Below, piece after piece: positions 16,579 through 24,287 of a stretch of 64,000 nucleotides of DNA. The notes under the pieces are model-generated. The model was given only the letters and a program-made list of their open reading frames with translations. It searched no databases and was not told the DNA's origin. The position numbers were made by a program, and so were the translations under genes. Source of the DNA: an uncultured Coriobacteriaceae bacterium (GTDB taxonomy: Bacteria > Actinomycetota > Coriobacteriia > Coriobacteriales > Atopobiaceae); assembly GCA_902793465.1 (NCBI GenBank), contig CADBDT010000016.1:1-64000 (forward strand), given 5' to 3'. Position 1 is the stretch's first letter. Every line of letters starts with the position of its first letter.

Positions 16579-17652
16579 ATGGCAAAGCACGTAACGTACG
16601 CGGACGCTGGAGTGGACGTAGACGAGGGCGCCCGCGCGGTAGATGCCATAAAGTCGGCCGTCGCCTCCACCACAAGGCCCGAGGTAATTGGCGGCCTTGG
16701 CGGGTTTGGCAGCTGCTTTAGCGCGGCTGCGCTCAAGGATATGGACGACCCCGTACTGGTAAGCGGGACCGACGGCGTGGGTACCAAGCTGGCCATAGCC
16801 CAGCTGCTAAACAGGCATGACACCGTGGGACAAGACCTTGTGGCCATGTGCGCAGACGACGTGGTGGTGGTTGGCGCCGAGCCGCTGTTCTTCTTGGACT
16901 ACGTGGCCGTGGGCAAGCTGCGCTCCGACGCCATGGCCCAGATTGTGGGCGGCATTGCAGAGGGCTGCAGGCAGGCGGGCTGTGCGCTGGTGGGCGGCGA
17001 GATGGCCGAGCACCCCGGCGTTATGCCGGCCGACGACTACGACCTTGCCGGCTTTGTGGTGGGCGTTGTGGACCGTGCGCACATTATTGGCCCCGAGCTC
17101 GTGCGCGAAGGCGATGTGGTGCTGGGCATTTCCAGCTCGGGCATCCACTCCAACGGGTATTCTCTGGTGCGCAAGGTGGCCATCGAGGGCCGCACGCTCG
17201 AGGAGCTCTGCGAGCCCCTTGCCGAGCTGGGCGGGGAGTCGCTGGCCGACGCCGTGCTGCGTCCCACCACCATCTATGCCGGCGCACTGGTGCGTGCGCT
17301 GCGCGCGGGTGCGCCGGTGCACGCCATGGCCCACATTACCGGCGGCGGCATTACGGAAAACCTTAACCGTGCGCTTCCGGAAGGGCTGGACGCCGTGGTG
17401 TATCGCGGGGGCGAAGACGGCCCCGCCTGGGATGTGCCTCCCGTAATAACGTACATGGTGCATGCGGCGGGCCTCAGTGCAGACGAGGCATACAAGACCT
17501 TTAACATGGGCGTTGGCATGAGCGTAATTTGCGCGGCCGACGACGCTGGCAAGGTGCGCGACGCACTTGCGGAGCAGGGTCTCGAGTCGTTTGAGATGGG
17601 CAAGATTGTTGCGGGCGAGCCTGGGCGCGAGGGCAAGGTAATCTACGAATAA
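16579..17652 (+). CDS. purM: Phosphoribosylformylglycinamidine cyclo-ligase
   Basis: PurM (AIR synthetase) closes the imidazole ring, turning FGAM and ATP into AIR. The 357-residue length is normal. Visible family marks are the early TYADAGVDVDEG, GGLGGFG, the ATP-site SGTDGVGTKL (near residue 55), DLVAMCADDVVVVGAEPLFFLDY, and later GISSSGIHSNGYSLVR and ITGGGI. GGGAGAAG ahead of ATG 16579 supports the start. It lies 88 bp after the sortase gene, separated by a two-tier hairpin, and 56 bp before purN. Confidence 0.96.
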   Translation: MAKHVTYADAGVDVDEGARAVDAIKSAVASTTRPEVIGGLGGFGSCFSAAALKDMDDPVLVSGTDGVGTKLAIAQLLNRHDTVGQDLVAMCADDVVVVGAEPLFFLDYVAVGKLRSDAMAQIVGGIAEGCRQAGCALVGGEMAEHPGVMPADDYDLAGFVVGVVDRAHIIGPELVREGDVVLGISSSGIHSNGYSLVRKVAIEGRTLEELCEPLAELGGESLADAVLRPTTIYAGALVRALRAGAPVHAMAHITGGGITENLNRALPEGLDAVVYRGGEDGPAWDVPPVITYMVHAAGLSADEAYKTFNMGVGMSVICAADDAGKVRDALAEQGLESFEMGKIVAGEPGREGKVIYE

Positions 17653-17663
17653 CGAGCGGTTTG

Positions 17664-17683
17664 GGCGCCTGGACACAGGCGCC
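17664..17683 (+). other. Hairpin between purM and purN
   Basis: GGCGCCTG-GACA-CAGGCGCC is a perfect 8-bp stem with a 4-nt loop, 11 bases after the purM stop. There is no T-run. With the srtB-purM hairpin and the 3' palindrome, three structured joints punctuate this operon. Confidence 0.65.
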
Positions 17684-17708
17684 GCTGCGCCGCATGAAAG
17701 GTAACAGC

Positions 17709-18317
17709 ATGAGCATTAAGCTAGGGGTCCTGCTTTCGGGCTCGGGCACCAACCTGCAGGCAATTATCGACAGCATAGAAGCGGGCACGCTGGATGCCAG
17801 CATAGAGCTGGTGGTCTCTTCGCGCATGGACGCCTACGGCCTCAAGCGTGCCGAAAAGCACGGCCTGCAAACGCTTACCCTCTCTAAGGACATCTACGCC
17901 GAGCCGCTTGTGGCCGACGAGGTTATAGCCGCCGAGCTAAAGCGCTACCAGGTGGACTACGTTATTATGGCCGGCTACATGCGCATGGTGCACGCGCCCA
18001 TTCTTGCGGCTTTTCCCAACCGCGTGGTAAACCTGCATCCGGCGCTGCTTCCCAGCTTTAAGGGTGCCCACGCCATCCAGGACGCCTACGATTACGGCGT
18101 TAAGGTAACGGGCGTAACTGTCCACTTTGCCAACGAGAAGTACGACTGTGGCCCCATTATTGCCCAGCAGGCGCTCGAGGTGCAGGAGGGCTGGTCGGTG
18201 GACGAGCTGGAAGAGCACATCCACCAGATCGAGCACGTTTTGTATCCGCGCACCATTCAGCTGCTGGCCGAGGGCCGTGTGCGCGTACGCGACAACGGCA
18301 CCGTAGAGGTGGCGTAA
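17709..18317 (+). CDS. purN: Phosphoribosylglycinamide formyltransferase
   Basis: PurN moves a formyl group from 10-formyl-THF to GAR. The 202-residue length is normal. It has SGSGTNLQA at the phosphate site (near residue 10), the catalytic Asn-His pair in NLHPALLPSFKGAHA (near 106-121), and GVTVHF...YDCGPII with the conserved Asp. GAAAGGT before ATG 17709 supports this start. ATG 17694 in the same frame is an alternative. It ends the operon and is followed 22 bases later by a perfect 70-bp palindrome. Confidence 0.95.
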   Translation: MSIKLGVLLSGSGTNLQAIIDSIEAGTLDASIELVVSSRMDAYGLKRAEKHGLQTLTLSKDIYAEPLVADEVIAAELKRYQVDYVIMAGYMRMVHAPILAAFPNRVVNLHPALLPSFKGAHAIQDAYDYGVKVTGVTVHFANEKYDCGPIIAQQALEVQEGWSVDELEEHIHQIEHVLYPRTIQLLAEGRVRVRDNGTVEVA

Positions 18318-18339
18318 GGGGCGCCGCTCGGCTTACTGC

Positions 18340-18409
18340 TGGCCTCTCAAGGGGGAGTACCCCTCTTGATTGGTACCAATCAAGAGGGGTACTCCCCCTT
18401 GAGAGGCCA
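18340..18409. terminator. Perfect 70-bp palindrome after purN
   Basis: Both 35-base arms match exactly around a central GGTACC, and each arm contains a smaller palindrome, GGGGGAGTACCCC. It lacks a T-run but would form a very stable hairpin after the purine operon. Fragments with AATCAAG...GAGTAC recur near 4806, 20621 and 23220, so it belongs to a dispersed family. Confidence 0.8.
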
Positions 18410-18410
18410 T

Positions 18411-18438
18411 TTGACAAATTTGCTTACATATGTATAAT
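18411..18438 (+). promoter_or_regulatory. Consensus vegetative promoter
   Basis: TTGACA at 18411-18416 and TATAAT at 18433-18438 are perfect -35 and -10 boxes 16 bp apart, starting right after the palindrome. No plus-strand gene follows for more than 10 kb, so the likely product is a short non-coding RNA starting near 18445. Confidence 0.85.
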
Positions 18439-18444
18439 GAAGGC

Positions 18445-18600
18445 AAACGGCAAAGCCCGTCGGGGATGCTGGGTCGCGCCGTTCTAACTGTTCGGGCCGG
18501 GAATCCTATACGGAGGTTTCCTGGCCTTACTCGTCTTCCTGGTCGCCTGACCCGTCCGCCTTGGACGTGGACCTAAGCTTATTCCATAACACGTCAATAA
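18445..18600 (+). ncRNA. Candidate structured small RNA (unidentified)
   Basis: This is downstream of the consensus promoter. The sequence can form a long hairpin (GGCCGGGAATCC near 18495 against GGAGGTTTCCTGGCC), then GGTC-GCCT-GACC, then CGTCC-GCCTT-GGACG. No open reading frame is evident. It does not match the core motifs of SRP RNA, RNase P RNA, tmRNA or 6S RNA as I know them. It lies between the purine operon and a GGDEF gene. The start is inferred from the promoter and the end is uncertain. Confidence 0.5.
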
Positions 18601-18621
18601 ACTTACTTGCAAAACGCTTTG

Positions 18622-20343
18622 CTAGTCCTGGCGCTCGGCCTTCATCATGCGCTTGTTAACGTACATGCGCTTGTCGGCAAGGGCTTGCGCGGCCTTAATG
18701 GTGCCCTTGTCCGTCTCGGATGCGCAGGCAAAGCCGACTGCCAGGGAAAACGGCACGTCCTTGCCGCTGGCCACATGCTGTTCCTGCTGCTCGTCGACCG
18801 ACTGCAAAAACAGGTCGTAGCACATGTGCAGGCGCTCCTCGAGCATTACGCCCACAAGGATGGCCGTAAACTCGTCGCCGCCCGTGCGATAGCAGGCGCC
18901 TTCCGTGCCAAACGAGCGATTAATGGCTTCGGCGGCACGCTTTATAAGATCGTCGCCCTCTGCGTGGCCGTACGTGTCGTTTATCTTCTTTAGGTAGTTG
19001 ACGTCAAACTGACAAACCAGCGCGTCGTTAATCTGTTCCGTCTTTAGCGCCTCGTCCATCTCTATGCGCATGGCCTTCCACGCGCTGCGGTTGCCTATGC
19101 CCGTAAGCGCATCCACGTACGCGACTGCCTCCACCGCCTCGGCCCGCTCTGCGCGTCGCATGTAGCTCATGCTAGTCCTAAATGCCTCGATGGCCAGCAC
19201 CATGGAAAAGGCAAAGAGGCCGTGTCGCATAAAGAACGCCGAGTCCAGTACGTCGATGCTGGAAACCCTAAACAGCACGAAGTCCGTTACCGAGCAGGCC
19301 ATGAATATAAGAAACGCTATCATTATGGCGCGGTTGGAGCGCATGGTGCCGCGCACGAGGCTGCGACCGTGACGCCTGAAGCTCGAGATTGCCTGCATAA
19401 ACACAAGGATGCCGCAGAGAACAAGCTGCGCATGCGATATGGGTAACAGCTGGTGCATGTCGCAACCGAACGCGAACGTAAGCGCCATGGAAAGGCCAAT
19501 GCTCACGAGCGCAGCCACACGAGCCGCGAGCTCGTAGCGCTCGCGGTGGCGTGGACGCAAAAGAGCGCCAGCAAAGCGCACCACGGGATATGCCACAAAC
19601 AGCAGCGACATGTACTCCAGCGCGGTGCTTATGGGTGCGAGGCCGGTTATAAGCTGAAACACCAGCGTTACGCTTCCCGACCAAATGCCCAAGAGTACGG
19701 AAATGGCTCCGAGCGAGAGAAGGTCCAAGTCCAGCTGGTGCTGGTTTCTTAAGGCAATGTGCAGCACGATTACTGCCATGCCAATAAACATAATTAGAAG
19801 GCTCTCGAGGAACGAGAATCCGTGATCGCAAACGTACTTTTGGATGTAGGGTACTGTTCCGGCAAGGTGGGTGTTGGAGATCCGCGCGTTGCTGTTTGGA
19901 TATACGGGCTTTATTTCTAGGCGAATAATCTTTCCTGCGTCGTCGGGCGATAGCGTAACAAAGTTAAAGTGCGAGACGTACGGACGGCCAAACACGTTGG
20001 GATCGGGGTCGTAGATGTACACGACCTCGTTGTCGTAGTACACACGCACGGTTACGTTTGTGCTAATAAAGTTAAACTCGCTGTCGGCCTGTATCTCGCG
20101 CGGCATGCCGCACTTTACGGTTGCGCCGTTTTCTGCAAAGCCAGGGATTTTGTTGAGCTTGTACATGTCCACAGGCGTGCCGTCTTCGGTTACCCAGTGG
20201 TTTTCTAGGTTAATGTCCATGGTCACGCGTGGGGGATATGCCCCGCCAAGCAGACTGGGACGTATTGCCAGGTACACGACGCACGCAACAAAGCCCAGGC
20301 AGAACAAGGCTACAAGAGCATTGCCCATCCTATGTCGCCACAT
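18622..20343 (-). CDS. Membrane-bound diguanylate cyclase (GGDEF)
   Basis: This 573-residue protein probably makes cyclic di-GMP. It has an N-terminal membrane segment (about residues 7-27), an extracytoplasmic sensor region (about 30-225), seven or so membrane helices (about 225-400) resembling a 7TM sensor, and a C-terminal GGDEF domain with DALTGIGNRSAW, FDVNYLKKINDTYGHAEGD and an intact GGDEF signature near residue 488. The RxxD inhibitory site normally found five residues before the signature is absent, so product inhibition is unlikely. I start at ATG 20343 with GGGAG upstream. The open frame runs back to 20601, but that stretch is the palindromic repeat, not protein. ATG 20328 is an alternative start. 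Confidence 0.9.
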   Translation of the reverse strand: MWRHRMGNALVALFCLGFVACVVYLAIRPSLLGGAYPPRVTMDINLENHWVTEDGTPVDMYKLNKIPGFAENGATVKCGMPREIQADSEFNFISTNVTVRVYYDNEVVYIYDPDPNVFGRPYVSHFNFVTLSPDDAGKIIRLEIKPVYPNSNARISNTHLAGTVPYIQKYVCDHGFSFLESLLIMFIGMAVIVLHIALRNQHQLDLDLLSLGAISVLLGIWSGSVTLVFQLITGLAPISTALEYMSLLFVAYPVVRFAGALLRPRHRERYELAARVAALVSIGLSMALTFAFGCDMHQLLPISHAQLVLCGILVFMQAISSFRRHGRSLVRGTMRSNRAIMIAFLIFMACSVTDFVLFRVSSIDVLDSAFFMRHGLFAFSMVLAIEAFRTSMSYMRRAERAEAVEAVAYVDALTGIGNRSAWKAMRIEMDEALKTEQINDALVCQFDVNYLKKINDTYGHAEGDDLIKRAAEAINRSFGTEGACYRTGGDEFTAILVGVMLEERLHMCYDLFLQSVDEQQEQHVASGKDVPFSLAVGFACASETDKGTIKAAQALADKRMYVNKRMMKAERQD

Positions 20344-20489
20344 AGCGTCCAACAACGACTCCCGCAGTCTTGCCTCATTCTCCCAAAGTAAAACAAGTAT
20401 AACCACATCATGCGAGTCGGTGGAGCAACAGGAGGGTGGAAGGCGGCAAGCGTATGAGGGTGGGGCAGATCGGGAGGCTGTCCGAAAAG

Positions 20490-20599
20490 GGGGTGCCGTG
20501 AGGGGATACTCCCCATCGGGTACATCGCGAGCAGGGATTCCCTTGTGGTTTGGCTCATCCGCGATGTACCCGTAGGGGAGTATCCCCTCACGGCACCCC
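20490..20599. repeat. Palindromic element, copy 2
   Basis: The outer arms GGGGTGCCGTGAGGGG and CCCCTCACGGCACCCC pair exactly. The inner arm GGGGATACTCCCCATCGGG and its mirror enclose the 30-nt apical region. It lies upstream of the GGDEF gene and downstream of the hybrid kinase gene. TGTCCGAAAA precedes it, as at copies 3 and 8. Confidence 0.92.
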
Positions 20600-20643
20600 A
20601 CTCCGTCACCAATAGGGGCGCTCCCCCTTGATTGGTACCAGCG

Positions 20644-23088
20644 CTACCTGTGGTCGCGTACGTAGGTGTCCAGCACCTTAGCAAGCGCCTCTATGTCGAT
20701 GGGCTTTGCTATATGGTCGTTCATCCCAGCTCGTTTGCTGCTCATTACGTCTTCGGCAAACGCGTTGGCCGACATTGCGACTATGGGGATGTCGCGCACG
20801 TAGGGCCTGCTTGCGGCGCGAATCTTCTTTGTGGCCTCGTAGCCGTCCATTACCGGCATCCTTATGTCCGTAAGAAGAAGGGAATAGTAGCCGTCGGGCG
20901 ACTCTTCCAGCATCTTTACTGCCTCTGCGCCGTCCTTTGCCCATTCGACCTCACAGCCGGTCATCTCCAGGAAGTCCATGGCAATCTCGGCGTTTATCTC
21001 TTGGTCCTCCGCAAGCAGGATGGTCTTGCCAGTGAGGTCGAGCTCCTCGAGGTCTCGCAGGGGCTCGTCTTCGGCATCTCCTGCGGACGAGTTGTTTACA
21101 AGGGCGCCAAAGAGCGCCGCCAGCTTGGTGCGAAACAGGGGCTTGCTCATAAAGGTGGTAACGCCCGCCTTGCTCGCTTCCTTTTCTATTCGGGTCCAGT
21201 CGTAGGCCGAGGTAATAATAATGGGAACGTTCTCGCCAACAATCCCTCTAATCCGCCGCGTGGTTTCTACGCCGTCTTGGCCCGACAGCTTCCAGTCTAT
21301 CAAAATAGCAAAGAAGTCGCGCTCCTGCTCGTGCCTTGCCTTAACGCGATCCACAGCCGCCATGCCCGAAAGCACCCACTCGCTGTTCATCCCCATGTCG
21401 TTAAGGAGCTCGCAGGTGGACTCGCAGCAGGAGGGATCGTCGTCCACAACGAGTACGCGCAAGTTGGCAAACTCCTCGTAGTCGATGCGCTCTGCCTCTT
21501 GGAGCCTAAGATACACGCTTACCGTAAACTTTGACCCCTTGCCGTACGTACTCTCCACCTCTATGCCCCCGCCCATCGTGCGAACGATATTGCGGGTAAT
21601 GGTCATGCCAAGGCCAGTGCCCTGGATGCCAGCGGTTCTTTTGTCGTTCGAGCGGGTAAAGGGTTCAAACAGGTGCTTTTGGAATTCCTCGGTCATGCCG
21701 TAGCCATTGTCTTCGAACACAAACTGATAATGACCAAAGCCGTGCGTCTTGGTGGGGCTTTCCATAACGCTCAGCGATATTTGCCCTCCGTCGGGAGTGT
21801 ATTTAATTGCGTTGCCCATTATGTTTACGAACACCTGCTGAAGCCGGCGGCTGTCGCCTATAACGTGCTCGTGCTCCAGGTTTACGGTGTCTACGCGCAA
21901 GGTGTGCTTGTGCGCCTCTATTTGGGAACGCGTCATGGTAAGCGTGCCGTCTATGAGCTCGGCAAGGCTAAACTCCTCCTCTACAAGCTCGATCTTTCCC
22001 GACTCGATCTTGTTCATGTCCAAGACCTCGTTTATGAGGGAAAGCAGGTGGTTGGAAGATTCCGATATCTTATGCAGGCAGTCCGCGACCTTCTGGCGAT
22101 CGTCCAGATTGTTGGCCGCAATGGTGGTCATGCCAATAATGCCGTTCATGGGCGTGCGAATGTCGTGGCTCATGCTGGCCAAGAAGTTGCTCTTTGCCTC
22201 GTTTGACGCGTTGGCCGCGTCGACGGCCTCGCGTAGCGCCTGCTGGACCTGCTGCTCCTTGCGGACCTCTTCGTCTACGTCCTTAAAGCCGGCAACGATG
22301 CTCGTCGCAGGGCCGCCGATTTCGAGCAAGGCAAACTCGAGGCGATAATGGCGCACGCCGTCTTCGAACACGCGACGGAACGGAACCGAGTAGATTATTT
22401 TGTCCTTGGTGTTGCGCACGATTTCCTCTGGCGTAACCGCAGCCAGGAATGCCTGGCGGTCCTCCTCCAGAACGAGGTTGGAGTAGAAGGCAAACGCATC
22501 CGAGAACCGCGTTATCTTGGTCGCCACGTTTGCGGGCATCAGATGGACCATTACCTCGTCTATTCGATAGAGCTCGAACTGCTGGGTCCTAACGTCGTTA
22601 ATGAGCCAAACCGAGTCGTACACGCGCGTAAGGGCCTCTATAACGGCGGTGCGGAGCGCCTTTTCGTCCTCCGCACGCTGATGCACCTCGGTAATGTCCG
22701 AAATAAACACGTAGTAGAGACCTTTGTAGGTGTCGGACTCCACGTAGTGGCCGTAGTCGTCTATCCAACGAATTCTGCCGTCCTTGCGAACGATGCGGTA
22801 CTCAATGTGGTCGAGGTCGTGCTCGGTCTGGCTAACCTGCTCCCTTATGTCCGAGCTTATTCGCGCGTAGTCCTCCGGATACACCATGCCAGAAAAGGTG
22901 AAGCCCGTAAGCTCCTTGAACTCCTCTAGCGAACTGCACCCAAATATGCGGCAAACGGCTTTGTTTGCATACAACAGCTCCTCCTCCTGGTTCGCTTTGT
23001 AAATAAAGAAGCCTCCAGGCATGTGCTCGCCAAGCTGCTCGATAATGGACAGGCTCTGCTCGTTTAGCACAAAGGACTTGCTGAACAT
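20644..23088 (-). CDS. Hybrid sensor histidine kinase with PAS domain and two receiver domains
   Basis: This 814-residue protein has no membrane segments and should be cytoplasmic. The order is a PAS domain (about 25-155), a second PAS-like or linker region (about 160-275), a HisKA dimerisation domain with the phospho-accepting His in MSHDIRTPMNG (near residue 308), and an HATPase with DNGYGM and GTGLGM. A first receiver follows (Asp in ILIDWKL, near 597, DDD acidic cluster near 548), then a second receiver (Asp in LLTDIRMP, near 740; final Lys in HIAKPID). No HPt domain is present, so the phosphate must pass to a separate protein. GGAGG eight bases before ATG fixes the start. It lies beside the GGDEF gene on the same strand, suggesting linked signalling. 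Confidence 0.93.
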   Translation of the reverse strand: MFSKSFVLNEQSLSIIEQLGEHMPGGFFIYKANQEEELLYANKAVCRIFGCSSLEEFKELTGFTFSGMVYPEDYARISSDIREQVSQTEHDLDHIEYRIVRKDGRIRWIDDYGHYVESDTYKGLYYVFISDITEVHQRAEDEKALRTAVIEALTRVYDSVWLINDVRTQQFELYRIDEVMVHLMPANVATKITRFSDAFAFYSNLVLEEDRQAFLAAVTPEEIVRNTKDKIIYSVPFRRVFEDGVRHYRLEFALLEIGGPATSIVAGFKDVDEEVRKEQQVQQALREAVDAANASNEAKSNFLASMSHDIRTPMNGIIGMTTIAANNLDDRQKVADCLHKISESSNHLLSLINEVLDMNKIESGKIELVEEEFSLAELIDGTLTMTRSQIEAHKHTLRVDTVNLEHEHVIGDSRRLQQVFVNIMGNAIKYTPDGGQISLSVMESPTKTHGFGHYQFVFEDNGYGMTEEFQKHLFEPFTRSNDKRTAGIQGTGLGMTITRNIVRTMGGGIEVESTYGKGSKFTVSVYLRLQEAERIDYEEFANLRVLVVDDDPSCCESTCELLNDMGMNSEWVLSGMAAVDRVKARHEQERDFFAILIDWKLSGQDGVETTRRIRGIVGENVPIIITSAYDWTRIEKEASKAGVTTFMSKPLFRTKLAALFGALVNNSSAGDAEDEPLRDLEELDLTGKTILLAEDQEINAEIAMDFLEMTGCEVEWAKDGAEAVKMLEESPDGYYSLLLTDIRMPVMDGYEATKKIRAASRPYVRDIPIVAMSANAFAEDVMSSKRAGMNDHIAKPIDIEALAKVLDTYVRDHR

Positions 23089-23242
23089 AACATGCGCCTC
23101 CGCTAGGCTCGTGTGTGTATGCTAGTTAAAAGATACCATCAATTGGTGCGGTTGGGGGAGCCACAAATGGGGGATTGGCTCCGAGTTGGGGCTTTCTGCA
23201 GGGTAACGGCTCGAACCTATCAAGAGGGAGTAGCCCCCTTGA

Positions 23243-23330
23243 GGCCGTCCGAAAACCCTTTGTCGTGGGCCTTGTACTCAGGGGATACCCCCTGGGCGCA
23301 AAGCCCACGACAAAGGGTTTTCGGACGGCC
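23243..23330. repeat. Perfect-arm palindrome with 28-bp arms
   Basis: GGCCGTCCGAAAACCCTTTG... at 23243-23270 is exactly mirrored at 23303-23330. The 32-nt centre contains CAGGGGATACCCCCTGG, a piece of the main palindrome core. A related fragment (CCCCTGAGTACAAGG) lies at about 23409. It occupies the gap upstream of the hybrid kinase gene. Confidence 0.85.
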
Positions 23331-23458
23331 TGCCCTTGATTGGTATTTAAGCATGAGCAAGCCATTCCACCGCGGAAGGGTCCATCCGCGCTTTAACCGA
23401 AGGGGGCAGCCCCTGAGTACAAGGTATTTTTGGACAGCCTGCCCTTGATGGGTCACGG

Positions 23459-23664
23459 TGGCGAGTTTGCCCCAGAAAAGTGTCCGTTCATTTTTCTTTT
23501 TTGCGGCCGTGTTTGAAATCTGGGTCTCCATCGCTCACGGGGCGGATACCTGACCCCCAAAAGCGCAGGCAGGAGGGCCGTTTTTAGGGCCCCGCAAACT
23601 CGGTTATCCAATAATCATACACAACCGGCAAAAACAGAAATGAACGGGCGCTTCTCTGGGGCGT
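23459..23664. repeat. Hairpin repeat (dispersed family), copy 2
   Basis: This is about 85% like the block at 14584-14790: GTGGCGAGTTTGCCCC, TGTCCGTTCATTTTTCTTTTT, CATCGCTCACGGGGCG, then the inverted arm AAAAACAGAAATGAACGGGC. It abuts the 3' end of the truncated symporter gene. It is non-coding. Confidence 0.8.
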
Positions 23665-23677
23665 TTACCCGAAGCAG

Positions 23678-24256
23678 CTACTTGTTGTACGTCTCCATGT
23701 CCAGTGCGTTCTCCTTCTTGGCAACAATTACGCTCGCAACAACGTCGCCAAGGCAGTTGCCCACGGTACGGAACATGCCTACCAGGGCGTCTATTCCCAT
23801 AACCAGGCCAATTGCCTCCACGGGAACGTTCATTTGGGCAAGCAGGACCGACAGGCATATAAGCCCGGAGCCCGGGATTCCCGGCGCTCCCATGGACAGC
23901 ACAATAATGGAGACGATCATTCCCACAAGGGTTGCCTCCGACACCTGCACGCCGTACGTCTGCGCCAGGGCAAGGGCAAATACGGCAAGGTGAACGCAGG
24001 TGCCGTCCATGTTAAGCGTTGCTCCCAGCGGGATGGACAGGCTGTAGATCTTTTTGTCGATTCCCAGCTTTGCGCAGGCCTCCATATTGATGGGTATGGA
24101 CGCGTTGGAAGACGCCATAGAAAACACCTGCAGCATTACCGGCGTGTACTTCTTTAGGAACGCCACCGGGTTTATACCTCCAAAGAGGAGCATCATGAGG
24201 CAGTACAAAACCGTAAGCGCAACCAGCCCAAATGCGCGTTCGTTTGCTTTATGCAA
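23678..24256 (-). pseudogene. Dicarboxylate/amino acid:cation symporter, C-terminal fragment
   Basis: The remaining 192 codons carry the second half of a DAACS (GltP/SstT-like) transporter: the serine-rich re-entrant loop MASSNASIP, PLGATLNMDGT with the conserved NMDGT substrate/cation motif, and GAPGIPGSG in the second re-entrant loop. The N-terminal five or so membrane helices (about 220 residues) are missing. Similarity starts at about codon 9 (FGLVALTVLY), next to a small inverted repeat CGTTTGC/GCAAACG (24239-24257). Without the first half of the scaffold domain it should not transport, so I call it a 5'-truncated remnant. A hairpin repeat flanks the 3' side. Confidence 0.8.
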
Positions 24257-24287
24257 ACGATATCATCAATGGGCCACGAGAGGGTGC

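Noticed and set aside
18445..18600. Known riboswitch (ZTP or c-di-GMP) for the candidate RNA.
   Set aside because: GGGTCGCG recalls ZTP and GGCAAA recalls c-di-GMP-I, but the remaining conserved parts are absent and no gene follows on that strand.
20344..20601. N-terminal extension of the GGDEF protein.
   Set aside because: The extra codons are the palindromic element, which is open in this frame at every copy. A ribosome binding site and membrane segment support the later start.
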